Shown: positions 8,192-15,943 of the stretch, piece after piece
How the letters are laid out: the number at the start of each line of letters is the position of its first letter
Position numbering within the stretch: the stretch's first letter is position 1
Virus record (IMG/VR): IMGVR_UViG_3300032093_000267
Location: 1-43,160 of that record
DNA length: 43,160 bases
From: a virus
Reading direction: 5' to 3' (one strand)
Made by a program: the position numbers and the translations under genes
The notes under the pieces: model-generated
What the model saw: only the letters and a program-made list of their open reading frames with translations
The model's database searches: none
What the model was told of the DNA's origin: nothing

Positions 8192-8923
8192 TTAAACGAA
8201 AAAATTTTGTAGACCTTTAATCTCAATGTCTTCCTCATATCCACACTTGCCGCATTTGAAGTGGACATCTTTTTTAATTTCAGGCATTGTATCAAAGAAC
8301 TTTTTAATTTTTTCCAGGTCTTTCTGTTGCATAGAATCGATGAACTCCATCAACTCTTCTTTTGGGGTATCTTTGGCATAGTATACTTGTTCATCATCAT
8401 AAAGATAATCAATACAATCAATCAGTACATTTACCAGAATTTGATTCTCGTCCATGTTCTCATAGTTCTGAATCATCTCAAATGTTGGATATCTCAAACA
8501 GATACCAACCTTATCATTTAACATAAACTTAGTTTCATGATCTTCATGTTTTGTCGGTTCGATTTCTAACAAATTCAAATTGAAATCTACCGAACCAGAA
8601 CATTTCTTAGTCTCACCTTTGTCATCGATAATATCATTGTTGCACTTGTATTTGAGTTCGACAACTTCCTCTACTGACCGAGCACGAAGATTCATAAACA
8701 AATATTCAAGGTCAAATGTAGGTAAGTTATCAATATCAATTTCATCAATTACACAATTCTTTAATACTTGACGAATGGTATTGATTGTCTCTTTCGGGTC
8801 CTCTGATTCTGCTGCCATCAGAAACAACTTTTGTTCTTTTACTAGGAATGGACGAATGCGAACATCCTGACCATTTGAAATGAGTTTGATAGTATAAATT
8901 GGTACATCAAGTTTTGGTAACAT
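8192..8923 (-). CDS. gp26: gp26-like baseplate hub assembly protein (T4_baseplate family)
   Basis: A 243 aa protein of the gp26 type, needed in T4 for assembly of the baseplate hub. The N-terminus (LPKLDVPIYTIKLISNG followed by IRPFLVKEQKLFLMA) and the LPTFDLEYLFMNLRARSVEE block are characteristic of this family in T4-like phages. Cysteines fall in two groups: KYKC and KKCSG around 110-127, and FKCGKCGYEEDI near the C-terminus (CxxC), suggesting a metal-binding knuckle. A strong ribosome site (GAGAGGAAA) stands 5 bases before ATG. The last two Phe codons form a slippery run and the gp51 frame overlaps at -1, so this gene may yield a short form and a longer gp26-51 fusion. Confidence 0.8.
   Translation of the reverse strand: MLPKLDVPIYTIKLISNGQDVRIRPFLVKEQKLFLMAAESEDPKETINTIRQVLKNCVIDEIDIDNLPTFDLEYLFMNLRARSVEEVVELKYKCNNDIIDDKGETKKCSGSVDFNLNLLEIEPTKHEDHETKFMLNDKVGICLRYPTFEMIQNYENMDENQILVNVLIDCIDYLYDDEQVYYAKDTPKEELMEFIDSMQQKDLEKIKKFFDTMPEIKKDVHFKCGKCGYEEDIEIKGLQNFFV
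8198..8204 (-). other. Putative -1 ribosomal frameshift site T_TTT_TTC
   Basis: On the minus strand gp26 codons 241-242 are TTT TTC preceded by T, forming a canonical X_XXY_YYZ heptamer in which both Phe tRNAs re-pair perfectly after slipping back one base. The gp26 stop follows after one more codon (GTT TAA). The -1 frame then runs through the gp51 sequence to 8004. Functional use is inferred; no protein data are available here. Confidence 0.55.
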
Positions 8924-8936
8924 AATTTCCTCTCAA

Positions 8937-9665
8937 TTAGAATGATAATAATCTTGTTGCTGCACTGCCACCTAAAGAAGCAAGTGTTTGTCCAATATCA
9001 TATTTACCTTCAAAGATAGAACGATATTTCTGATAACTGAATTGAACTGATAAACGGTGAAATGCATCGTCACCCCAACTTAATGCTTGAGGTGAAATAC
9101 CAGTTGGGAATGCATCAATCAAATCCACTGCATAAATTTGACGAACTATATCGTCATATTGTATGACACGAATATTCGTCAAGTATCTTGATGCCGTACT
9201 TTTTGGAAAACGAGCATTGTTTGTGTCAGGTGGAATGATAGCATCCATCCAGCGTTCAAACAATTTACGTTCATAGAATTCATTGGTACAGATAAATGTT
9301 AATGTAGTTTCCGAATACTGCATACGATAAGGCACTTTGAAAGACGGACCATATATTCTTGCGTCTGCGGTTTCTAATGTTCGGCCTGGCAACTCTGCTG
9401 ATTCACATTGAAGAGCAAGATATCGAGACACTGACGGATTAGATGATTGCATTCGATCAGACTCACTACCTATAGCACTATTGATTGCGTCCGACACATC
9501 AGAAAAAACTGAATTTGGAAAGTTCAATACTTTTTCCAAAAATGAATTTCCTATCGATTGACCAATATACGGTGGAATAGGTAATATAACTTCAAACCTA
9601 TTTGACCTAGCGGGACCGCCTTTGCCATTGATGTTTGATAGAAATAGATTAGGTGAAAACGACAT
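8937..9665 (-). CDS. gp54: gp54-like baseplate tail-tube initiator (tube-fold protein)
   Basis: A 242 aa protein with the T4 tube fold seen in gp19 and gp54: N-terminal RSNRFEVILPIPP, ESAELPGRTLETADARIYGP, a strand-rich centre with FICTNEFYERKLFERWMDAI, and C-terminal VDLIDAFPTGISPQALSW followed by LSVQFSYQKYRSI. In T4, gp54 sits on the hub with gp48 and starts tube polymerisation. Its pairing with gp48 (10727) across the divergent junction and adjacency to gp26 favours gp54; a tube protein gp19 is the alternative, but the approx. 50-residue insertion at 35-85 and location among baseplate genes argue against it. The start overlaps the previous stop as TAATG and is preceded by GAGGA. Confidence 0.65.
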   Translation of the reverse strand: MSFSPNLFLSNINGKGGPARSNRFEVILPIPPYIGQSIGNSFLEKVLNFPNSVFSDVSDAINSAIGSESDRMQSSNPSVSRYLALQCESAELPGRTLETADARIYGPSFKVPYRMQYSETTLTFICTNEFYERKLFERWMDAIIPPDTNNARFPKSTASRYLTNIRVIQYDDIVRQIYAVDLIDAFPTGISPQALSWGDDAFHRLSVQFSYQKYRSIFEGKYDIGQTLASLGGSAATRLLSF

Positions 9666-10249
9666 TAAAATTTATCCTCTGATTCTGACCATACTTTGTT
9701 TTTCTTTGCTTTGGCAAATGATTCAACTGGTAACATGACAGCGATATCCCATTCATCTGCTGTAATTTCTAAAAACCTAGATTGCACATGACTAAACAGA
9801 TACCGTTTGATACATGGTTTAGCCTGATACATTTTTGATGCACGTGCTAGGTAATCATAACTGATTCTGAGTCTTGTTTTCTCATCATAGTTACGGTCAG
9901 TGAGTAATGTGCTTAACTTATCTAAAAGAAGTACACGCTGCTTTGGACTAATATAATGCAAGTTAAGTCCTAAAAAACCGTCTGGGTATCGTTCTATTGG
10001 TATGACCAATGGGAACTTATCGTAATATGGCAACGTATCCTTCGTTTTCGGATCATAAAAGTAAAAGTACATTCTACCAATCATGGACTTTTCTCTGAGT
10101 CTCTGCCTATCACGCATTAGATCACCTTTGGTAGGTTTCAATGCGCCAGTTTTTGCTTTTAACCAGTTACGTGCTTCACGGGAACGTGGTTCAAAACCCT
10201 TCTTGGTAAGAGAGTCTTTGATTCTGTCTATAAGTGTTTTGGTAGCCAT
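9665..10249 (-). CDS. Conserved T4-like virion/assembly protein, function not assigned
   Basis: A 194 aa basic protein. The N-terminus is Lys/Arg-rich (about residues 1-55, including RIKDSLTKKG and RDRQRLREK). A central block IGRMYFYFYDPKTKDTLPYYDKFPL, then YPDGFLGLNLHYISPKQRVLLLDKL, is familiar from T4-like phages, where I recall such proteins being labelled DNA end protector (gp2-like). I cannot confirm homology to T4 gp2 from sequence alone. Position beside gp4, the head-completion protein (T4 order 3-2-4-53-5), is compatible with a gp2-like role in protecting packaged DNA ends or joining head to tail. It begins 12 bases after the gp4 stop and overlaps gp54 at TAATG. Confidence 0.6.
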   Translation of the reverse strand: MATKTLIDRIKDSLTKKGFEPRSREARNWLKAKTGALKPTKGDLMRDRQRLREKSMIGRMYFYFYDPKTKDTLPYYDKFPLVIPIERYPDGFLGLNLHYISPKQRVLLLDKLSTLLTDRNYDEKTRLRISYDYLARASKMYQAKPCIKRYLFSHVQSRFLEITADEWDIAVMLPVESFAKAKKNKVWSESEDKF

Positions 10250-10261
10250 TTAGTATTTATC

Positions 10262-10693
10262 TCAGATACCAAGATGCTTTTCAGTAATTACCTGGAATTC
10301 CCATCCGTGATCTTTGCAGAACTCGGTTGCTGCTTTCCACTTTGATTGATTGACGATATAGGTTGCTGCTTCTTGAAGATAACGTTTAGTCTTACGTGTT
10401 TGAGTTGGAGGTTTAGTCTGTGCCTCAGGTTTAACTTCAATTACAAAGGTCTTAATTATACCATTCTTTTGTCTGATCTTGGCCACAAAGTCTGGAAAGT
10501 ACCGATGTTTCTTATTGTCAACTGGACTCCAATAAGGTATAACAAGTTCTTCAGACCCCCACCAGATGACATCAGGATGGTCATCTAAATATTTCATGAC
10601 TTTGACTTCCCACGATGACCGATAGATGATGTTGGTCGCATCACCCTTGTATTTTTGTGGGTTTTTTGGTGTGAATTTACCTTTATATGACAT
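10262..10693 (-). CDS. gp4: gp4-like head completion protein (nuclease fold)
   Basis: A 143 aa protein matching T4 gp4 (also called gp50/65), which finishes filled heads before tail joining. Recognisable segments: FTPKNPQKYKGD, NIIYRSSWEVKVMKYLD, WGSEELVIPYWSPVD, HRYFPDFVAKI and FVIEVKP. The spacing E29...D68...E86-V-K88 is a PD-(D/E)xK nuclease core, so an endonuclease/end-trimming activity is plausible. It is the first gene of the leftward block; only 33 bases separate its ATG from gp48 on the other strand. No clear ribosome site or late-promoter match is seen upstream on the minus strand. Confidence 0.8.
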   Translation of the reverse strand: MSYKGKFTPKNPQKYKGDATNIIYRSSWEVKVMKYLDDHPDVIWWGSEELVIPYWSPVDNKKHRYFPDFVAKIRQKNGIIKTFVIEVKPEAQTKPPTQTRKTKRYLQEAATYIVNQSKWKAATEFCKDHGWEFQVITEKHLGI

Positions 10694-10698
10694 AAATA
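10691..10698 (+). promoter_or_regulatory. T4-type late promoter (CATAAATA) for gp48 and the rightward baseplate block
   Basis: CATAAATA followed by CT differs from the T4 late consensus TATAAATA at one base. It lies 29 bases before the gp48 ATG, leaving room for a transcription start near 10704 and the ribosome site TTAGGA (10715-10720). It overlaps the first codon of the divergent gp4. Confidence 0.6.
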
Positions 10699-10726
10699 CT
10701 ATCTAGTCAACCTACTTAGGACAACC

Positions 10727-11953
10727 ATGGCATTTTTCGGTTTATCTGATATTACAATTTCTCAGCAAGAAAATATAAGAGGTCCGTTATCCCCACTCTT
10801 TGAAAGCAAAGAGGGAACAACTAATACATTTAGATATCCTCTTGACATTGGGAATTATGATAAAGGTCACTATATGATTTTTCATATACACCAACAAAAG
10901 AATTCTCAATTTAAAGGAATACAAAGAAGTCCTGAAAAAGAAGTAATGAAAAATTATAAGGGCGCTTCTAAACCAAGTACAAGTTTTGCATCACAGATTA
11001 ACAGTAAGATTGATGCTGCCGTAAATAGTTTCACTAAAGGTAAAACACTATTTGGTAAAGAAATTTCCACATCATTTGGGACTTCATCTGCATCAGTTTC
11101 TCAGCAATCTTTTAGCAAAGATCAATATGTTGATAGCGTCAAAGATATTGAATATAAATCTCTCTTAGATACTACAGTTAAAACAACTGATTCTATTGTT
11201 CTGTATATGCCAGATACAATAAGTTTCGATCACTCTCAGGGTTACGGTGAGTTACAACTTGGTAATGAACTTGGTGGTAAAGCAGCGGTTGCAGGTAAAT
11301 CTATAATTGAAGCAATACAGAAAGGTAGCGATGGTAAAGGTGCAGGCGATACCGCTATCGTTGCTGCCGCTCAATTAATAGGACAGAAAGCACTTGCTAA
11401 AGTAGTTGGGGAACAATCAGCAACAGCAGGCGCATTTTTAGCACTTGGTGGTGTTAATAATCCTATGTTAGAATTGATTTATCAATCTCCTTCGTTCCGT
11501 GAGTTTTCTTACGAATTTATGTTCTATCCTCGGGATGAAAGAGAAGCATTAGAAGTTCAAAATATTATTGAAAGATTCCGTTTTCATCAAGCGCCCGAAA
11601 TTGATGCTGGTAGTTCGGGTTTGTTATTAATTCCACCATCACAGTTTGATATTCAATTCTATTATGGCGGTAAACCTAATCCAAATATACCTACGATTGG
11701 TCGTTGTGTAATGACAGGCATACAAGTCAATTATGCTCCGAATGGTTGGTCTGCATATGAGATGCCAGGTGAAGATACTCCTGCTTTAGGTCGCACAGGT
11801 ATGCCAACAGCAATACAAATGACTTTAAATTTTAAAGAGACTGTTATTATCACTAAACAAAACTTCAGATTTGGACCTAATGGTTATAAACCTAGAAATG
11901 CTGGTTATAGCGATGGTCTTTCAGATTTGTACAGCAAAATGACAAAGAAATAA
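10727..11953 (+). CDS. gp48: gp48-like baseplate tail-tube cap
   Basis: A 408 aa protein of the T4 gp48 type (364 aa in T4), which caps the hub and, with gp54, templates the tail tube. The N-terminus has FRYPLDIGNYDKGHYMIFHI, characteristic of this family. The middle (residues 90-230) is Ser/Ala/Gly-rich with VLYMPDTISFDHSQGYGE. The C-terminal 230-400 is tube-like: SPSFREFSYEFMFYPRDERE, FRFHQAPEI, LLLIPPSQFDIQFYYGG and GRCVMTGIQVNYAPNGWSAY. It begins the rightward baseplate operon under a likely late promoter and is followed after one base by gp53. Confidence 0.82.
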   Translation: MAFFGLSDITISQQENIRGPLSPLFESKEGTTNTFRYPLDIGNYDKGHYMIFHIHQQKNSQFKGIQRSPEKEVMKNYKGASKPSTSFASQINSKIDAAVNSFTKGKTLFGKEISTSFGTSSASVSQQSFSKDQYVDSVKDIEYKSLLDTTVKTTDSIVLYMPDTISFDHSQGYGELQLGNELGGKAAVAGKSIIEAIQKGSDGKGAGDTAIVAAAQLIGQKALAKVVGEQSATAGAFLALGGVNNPMLELIYQSPSFREFSYEFMFYPRDEREALEVQNIIERFRFHQAPEIDAGSSGLLLIPPSQFDIQFYYGGKPNPNIPTIGRCVMTGIQVNYAPNGWSAYEMPGEDTPALGRTGMPTAIQMTLNFKETVIITKQNFRFGPNGYKPRNAGYSDGLSDLYSKMTKK

Positions 11954-11954
11954 A

Positions 11955-12623
11955 ATGGCAAAATATTTTAATTTCTTTCCAACCACCGCATACACAAACT
12001 CGGATAGATCATCCGCATATGATACCGTCACAAATATTATTTCTAGGTTTGCATTTGAGAAAAGTTTAAAGCAAAATTCTTCTTTATTTTATCCGTATGA
12101 CATTCAAGATGGTGATACACCTGAAATAATTGCATCCAAATATTACGGTTCACCAGAAAAACATTGGATAGTATTGATGTTTAATGACATTATTGACCCC
12201 CAGTATGATTGGCCACTAAACCAAAGAACATTAATAAAATATATTAATGATAAGTATGCTGCAAATGGTGCCGCCAATAATCCTCCACAAAGTGGATTAG
12301 TATGGTCACAAGATGCCGGCAATGTAAAGGCATATTATAAAACTATTACTCGTTTGAGTTCCAAACCAACCAAAAATCAAATTGCTGAAAAAATTGAAAT
12401 TGATTCTGACACATATACAAATTTATTAGTAACTACTACAACATATACATTACAAGATGGTAGTAGAGTTACACAAACAATTAATAAAGAAGCTCAAACA
12501 TATTATGACTATGAAGTTGAATTAAACGATAACAAAAGAAAAATAAAATTACTAAGAGCTGAATACGTTACTGAATCGGGTTTAATGAATGAATTTAAAC
12601 GTGTTATTACTGTGAGTGAATAA
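11955..12623 (+). CDS. gp53: gp53-like baseplate wedge protein
   Basis: A 222 aa homologue of T4 gp53 (196 aa), which clamps adjacent wedges round the hub. The N-terminus FNFFPTTAY is typical, and residues 45-95 (FYPYDIQDGDTPEIIASKYYG, then WIVLMFNDIIDPQYDWPL) match the LysM-like core of gp53. The C-terminal third is charged and divergent (TQTINKEAQTYYDYEVELND). It starts one base after gp48 and its TAA overlaps the next ATG (TAATG), so expression is coupled within the baseplate operon. Confidence 0.85.
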   Translation: MAKYFNFFPTTAYTNSDRSSAYDTVTNIISRFAFEKSLKQNSSLFYPYDIQDGDTPEIIASKYYGSPEKHWIVLMFNDIIDPQYDWPLNQRTLIKYINDKYAANGAANNPPQSGLVWSQDAGNVKAYYKTITRLSSKPTKNQIAEKIEIDSDTYTNLLVTTTTYTLQDGSRVTQTINKEAQTYYDYEVELNDNKRKIKLLRAEYVTESGLMNEFKRVITVSE

Positions 12624-13972
12624 TGTCTTTATCTATCCCACAACAAGCATCAAGATTTAATCTAAATGAACTTTCCATAGTTACGAAAAAAGGCGTATTA
12701 GATATTTCTAAAGCGTATGAAGAGATAAACATCTTCGATTCTATCCTTTCTCCTGTCATAACAGGCATCATAAGTATTAATGATTCGATAGGTCTTTCTG
12801 GTAAACTTATTTTTGATGGCTCGGAAGTGTTGCTGGTAAACATTGGTAAAGATACCGATTCTGCTTCATTCCGTTTGAAGAAGGCATTTAGAATATACAA
12901 GCAATCCGAGCGTAAGAATCTAACTCAAAACAGTGAGACATATAATTTGGAATTTGTGTCTGATGAATTTATTTTCTCAGATCAGCAAAGAATTAATCAA
13001 GCATATAAAACAACTTATACCGATATCGTTCAAAAGATACTGGTAAACTATCTTAAGGCACCAAGCACTAAACTGAATGGTGTATTTGAGAATACTTCAG
13101 GTATTCGTGATATTGTTATACCAAATCTAAAACCTCTTGAGGCAATTGAGTGGTGTGCTAAAAGATCGATAGATGAAAAGAAGTCGCCGAACTATGTGTT
13201 CTTTGAGAACAATCTTGGATATAACTATGCATCTCTATCCACATTATTATCACAAGATAGTTTATTCAATATAAGATTTTCGGCAAAAAATTTGAATAAT
13301 GAAAATGCGGTAAGTGATTTATTGAGTCCAAGAAGTTATGAAGTAATTAGTCAGACCGACAAAATAGAACAAACACGATCTGGTGTAAATGCAGGTACAT
13401 TTATTGGATTTGATCCTATCACTAGATCGATTGGAACAAAAAAGATAGGATTTGAAGATCATTACAATGCAATGAAGCATGGTAATAAAACTCCGAACTT
13501 AGCACAATCTACTAACCGTGGTGGTGAATTAGCAACTGAAGCATACAATTCCAAAAAAACTGTGAGTACGTTTGGTGCTAATAGAAGATATAGTAACTAT
13601 GTGAAGAAATACGACCCAACGTCAATATCAAAAGTTGAGACACAAGAAGATTTTGTATTTCAACGTAAAGCTGTTATGACCAACTTGATGAATAAAAGAA
13701 TCAAGTTAGTTATGCCTGGTAATTTTCAATTGACATCGGGATTTAATCTGAACATGAGAATACCTGATTTTTCTATAAAAGAATCTGGTGATGATGATAA
13801 TGAAGATCGTGGATTGAGTGGTAAGTATTTGATTATTGCTACTCGTCATATTATTGGATTTGAGAAACATGAAACGATTTTAGAAGTTGCAACAACATCT
13901 AACGAACTTGGATTTATACCACAGGGTGTGGCAGATCAAAATCAAGCAATAAAGACCTATGGATCATACTGA
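12623..13972 (+). CDS. gp27: gp27-like baseplate hub protein
   Basis: A 449 aa protein placed directly before gp5, as the gp27 partner of gp5 in the hub cylinder should be. Visible features: N-terminal strand-rich domain (AYEEINIFDSILSPVITGIISI, 28-50; GSEVLLVNI), a central PNLKPLEAIEWCAKR segment, and LVMPGNFQLTSGFNLNMRIP near 355, typical of gp27/VgrG-type hub proteins. T4 gp27 is 391 aa; the extra length lies around 210-320 (SPRSYEVISQTDKIEQTRSG). It presumably trimerises, joins gp48/gp54 above and holds the gp5 spike. Its end overlaps gp5 by 14 bases. Confidence 0.78.
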   Translation: MSLSIPQQASRFNLNELSIVTKKGVLDISKAYEEINIFDSILSPVITGIISINDSIGLSGKLIFDGSEVLLVNIGKDTDSASFRLKKAFRIYKQSERKNLTQNSETYNLEFVSDEFIFSDQQRINQAYKTTYTDIVQKILVNYLKAPSTKLNGVFENTSGIRDIVIPNLKPLEAIEWCAKRSIDEKKSPNYVFFENNLGYNYASLSTLLSQDSLFNIRFSAKNLNNENAVSDLLSPRSYEVISQTDKIEQTRSGVNAGTFIGFDPITRSIGTKKIGFEDHYNAMKHGNKTPNLAQSTNRGGELATEAYNSKKTVSTFGANRRYSNYVKKYDPTSISKVETQEDFVFQRKAVMTNLMNKRIKLVMPGNFQLTSGFNLNMRIPDFSIKESGDDDNEDRGLSGKYLIIATRHIIGFEKHETILEVATTSNELGFIPQGVADQNQAIKTYGSY

Positions 13973-14849
13973 AGATAATAAAGACTTTGCTGGTAAAAAC
14001 GGATTCATTTGGTTCGTTGGTGTCGTTGAGGCAATCAATGATCCATTGAAATTAGGTCGGTGCCGTGTACGTTGTGTTGGTTGGCATACTGAGAATAAAG
14101 CATTGCTGCCCACAGATTCACTACCGTGGGCGCAAGTGATGCTACCAACAAATAATGCTAATCCATATCCACCAAGACAGTCTGATATGGTAGTAGGTTT
14201 CTTTTCTGATGGTAATAATGGACAAGATCCAATTATTATAGGCACACTTCCAGGCATTCCGTTATCTGCTGGAAATCCGCAGCAAGGCTTTTGTGATCCC
14301 AGAACATCTTCTGAACTTGCGGCAGCACCTGTAAAGCCTGATGAGTCTGCTACAAATTATCCAAGAAAGTTAGATGAACCAACAACATCACGTTTAGCAA
14401 GAAACGATTCTGATTATCCATCAGCAATTAATGCAGCAAAGAAAACAAAGAAGGCAAGCAAAGTTGAACCAGATTCGTATTATGCTGCCAAGTATCCATA
14501 CAACAATGTGTATGAATCTGAATCTGGACATGCATTAGAGTTTGATGATACCAAAGATGCTGAACGAATACATCTATATCATCGCTCGGGTTCTTATGTT
14601 GAGTATGGTCCATTGGGTGACCGTTCAGAAAGAATACAACGCAATAAGTTTGAAGTTGTAATTGGCAATGAACAAGTATATGTGAAGGGTGATGTTACAG
14701 TTTTTATTGATGGAAATGCCACTGTAGATGTGGGTAAAAACGCAACTCTTAAAGTTGGCGGCAGTTTTCAAGCAGATATTAGTGGCACATGTAAGATAAC
14801 ATCAGGTGGAAATATGTCATTTAAAGCACCACGCATTGATTTGAACTAA
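13959..14849 (+). CDS. gp5: gp5-like baseplate spike without the lysozyme domain
   Basis: A 296 aa central-spike protein. Residues 15-100 form the OB-fold (FVGVVEAINDPLKLGRCRVRCVGWH, WAQVMLPTNNA, VVGFFSDGNNGQDPIIIGTLPG). A Pro/Ser/Lys-rich linker covers about 103-175. Residues 180-296 (ESESGHALEFDDTKDAERIHLYHRSGSYVEYG, then short repeats around VKGDVTVFIDGNATVDVGKNA) are the gp5C beta-helix that pierces the outer membrane. T4 gp5 is 575 aa because it carries a lysozyme domain between these parts; here the linker replaces it. Wall digestion may instead come from the M15 and GH19 proteins at 2107-6125. The start lies inside the gp27 end (14-base overlap). Confidence 0.88.
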   Translation: MDHTEDNKDFAGKNGFIWFVGVVEAINDPLKLGRCRVRCVGWHTENKALLPTDSLPWAQVMLPTNNANPYPPRQSDMVVGFFSDGNNGQDPIIIGTLPGIPLSAGNPQQGFCDPRTSSELAAAPVKPDESATNYPRKLDEPTTSRLARNDSDYPSAINAAKKTKKASKVEPDSYYAAKYPYNNVYESESGHALEFDDTKDAERIHLYHRSGSYVEYGPLGDRSERIQRNKFEVVIGNEQVYVKGDVTVFIDGNATVDVGKNATLKVGGSFQADISGTCKITSGGNMSFKAPRIDLN

Positions 14850-14850
14850 T

Positions 14851-15048
14851 ATGAAACACGAATTCATTATTTTAGTAAAAGGTAAATTAAAAACCTACAC
14901 TAACTGGGAAGATATTCCAGAAAAATTTGATAATGTAATCAAGTTTAATCCGTATATGCCTCCTCCTCCACACACAGAAAAGGAACATGAGGAGATAGAA
15001 TCTTGGATGCCAAGGTTTAAAGAATTGATGAGTAGAGAAACAAAGTGA
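14851..15048 (+). CDS. Small conserved-type protein of unknown function
   Basis: A 65 aa acidic/charged protein (KHEFIILVKGKLKTYTNWEDIPEKFDNVIKF, then YMPPPPHTEKEHEE). No domain recognised. One base separates it from gp5, and its stop overlaps the next GTG start (GTGA), so it is translated as part of the baseplate operon. Location between the spike and the PAAR tip suggests a hub-related or assembly role, which is inference only. Confidence 0.6.
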   Translation: MKHEFIILVKGKLKTYTNWEDIPEKFDNVIKFNPYMPPPPHTEKEHEEIESWMPRFKELMSRETK

Positions 15049-15629
15049 CTCTATCAACGTATGGTAGACAATTTGTAGATGTGCCCGCAGGTGAAACCGT
15101 TACCATAACTGCATCTGCTTTAGTCAATCCAATAGTAATAACATATGTTGGCGCTACAGTTGATGGTAAATCTATCTCTAGTGTAACTATGTCAAATACT
15201 AGTTGTGTATTAACTGATCCTCTTACACAAATGTATACAACGACTTTTACATTAACTGGACAATACAGTTCTGATTTGGCGACAGAAGATGAATTTATTG
15301 CAATTAATACTAAAAATTATATTTCTTCATCAGAAGATTTTGAACAATTAACTTATCAATTATATGATCAATTAATTGCAGAAAAAGGAGTAAAATGGGA
15401 TCAAATTATTAAATTTTATCCTGATAGGTCACCAGAAAAAACTGTAATCTATACATTTACTGGAGGCACTCCAACAACGACTACACAAAAAGTAAGTTTG
15501 ATACCAACAAGACAATTTACTAGGTTACAGAGTATAATGCAATCTATATCACCTAATAGAGTTGTTACAGATGCATCGGGTAATATAATAACACCGGGTT
15601 ATAGTTCCGATCCACCGGGTTTCACATAG
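15045..15629 (+). CDS. Putative baseplate/tail structural protein, GTG start
   Basis: A 194 aa protein starting with GTG inside the stop of the upstream gene (GTGA). The N-terminal 70 residues are beta-rich and Thr/Ser/Val-rich (VDVPAGETVTITASALVNPIVITY). A middle acidic segment (YISSSEDFEQLTYQLYDQLIAEKGVKWDQIIKFYPDRSPEK) and a Pro/Gly-rich C-terminus follow. No family recognised. Its place just upstream of the PAAR gene and gp25 suggests a hub or wedge accessory. No in-frame ATG nearby gives a better start. Confidence 0.6.
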   Translation: MTLSTYGRQFVDVPAGETVTITASALVNPIVITYVGATVDGKSISSVTMSNTSCVLTDPLTQMYTTTFTLTGQYSSDLATEDEFIAINTKNYISSSEDFEQLTYQLYDQLIAEKGVKWDQIIKFYPDRSPEKTVIYTFTGGTPTTTTQKVSLIPTRQFTRLQSIMQSISPNRVVTDASGNIITPGYSSDPPGFT

Positions 15630-15638
15630 GAGAAATTA

Positions 15639-15932
15639 ATGCCAGCAGCAACTAGAATTGGAGATACAGATATCACTCATTGCTCAACACCGGCAAGGGC
15701 TCAAGGAGCTTCAAAGGTATTTGTAAATGGAATACCTTGGAGTTGTCAGAGTCACACAAATACTCCTCATTTAATTCCAGGTGGTAATCCATGTTCGGTT
15801 CATGCTGCCAGTATATCTTCTGGTTCGTCCACCGTTAAAGTGCAAGGACTTGGCGCTGGAAGAGTAGGAGACAGTATTTCAGGATGTACTGCTGTGGCAT
15901 CCGGTTCTGGTAATGTTTTTGCTGGAGGTTGA
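15639..15932 (+). CDS. gp5.4: PAAR-type spike tip protein (gp5.4-like)
   Basis: A 97 aa PAAR-repeat protein, which caps the gp5 beta-helix with a sharp, metal-bound tip. MPAATRIGDTDITHCS starts the fold; His/Cys residues able to bind the tip metal are H14/C15, C36/H39/H44, C52/H55 and C83. The VQGLGAGRVGDSISGC segment matches the second PAAR hairpin. T4 gp5.4 is of the same length (97 aa). The ribosome site AGGAGAAA sits 5 bases before ATG. Order gp5 - PAAR - gp25 is as expected for contractile injection machines. Confidence 0.92.
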   Translation: MPAATRIGDTDITHCSTPARAQGASKVFVNGIPWSCQSHTNTPHLIPGGNPCSVHAASISSGSSTVKVQGLGAGRVGDSISGCTAVASGSGNVFAGG

Positions 15933-15943
15933 ATAAATAAACG

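Noticed and set aside
10254-10261. GATAAATA on the minus strand between gp4 and the 194 aa gene
   Set aside because: It is only four bases before the ATG and overlaps the gp4 stop, leaving no room for a ribosome site; in an AT-rich genome such octamers arise by chance.
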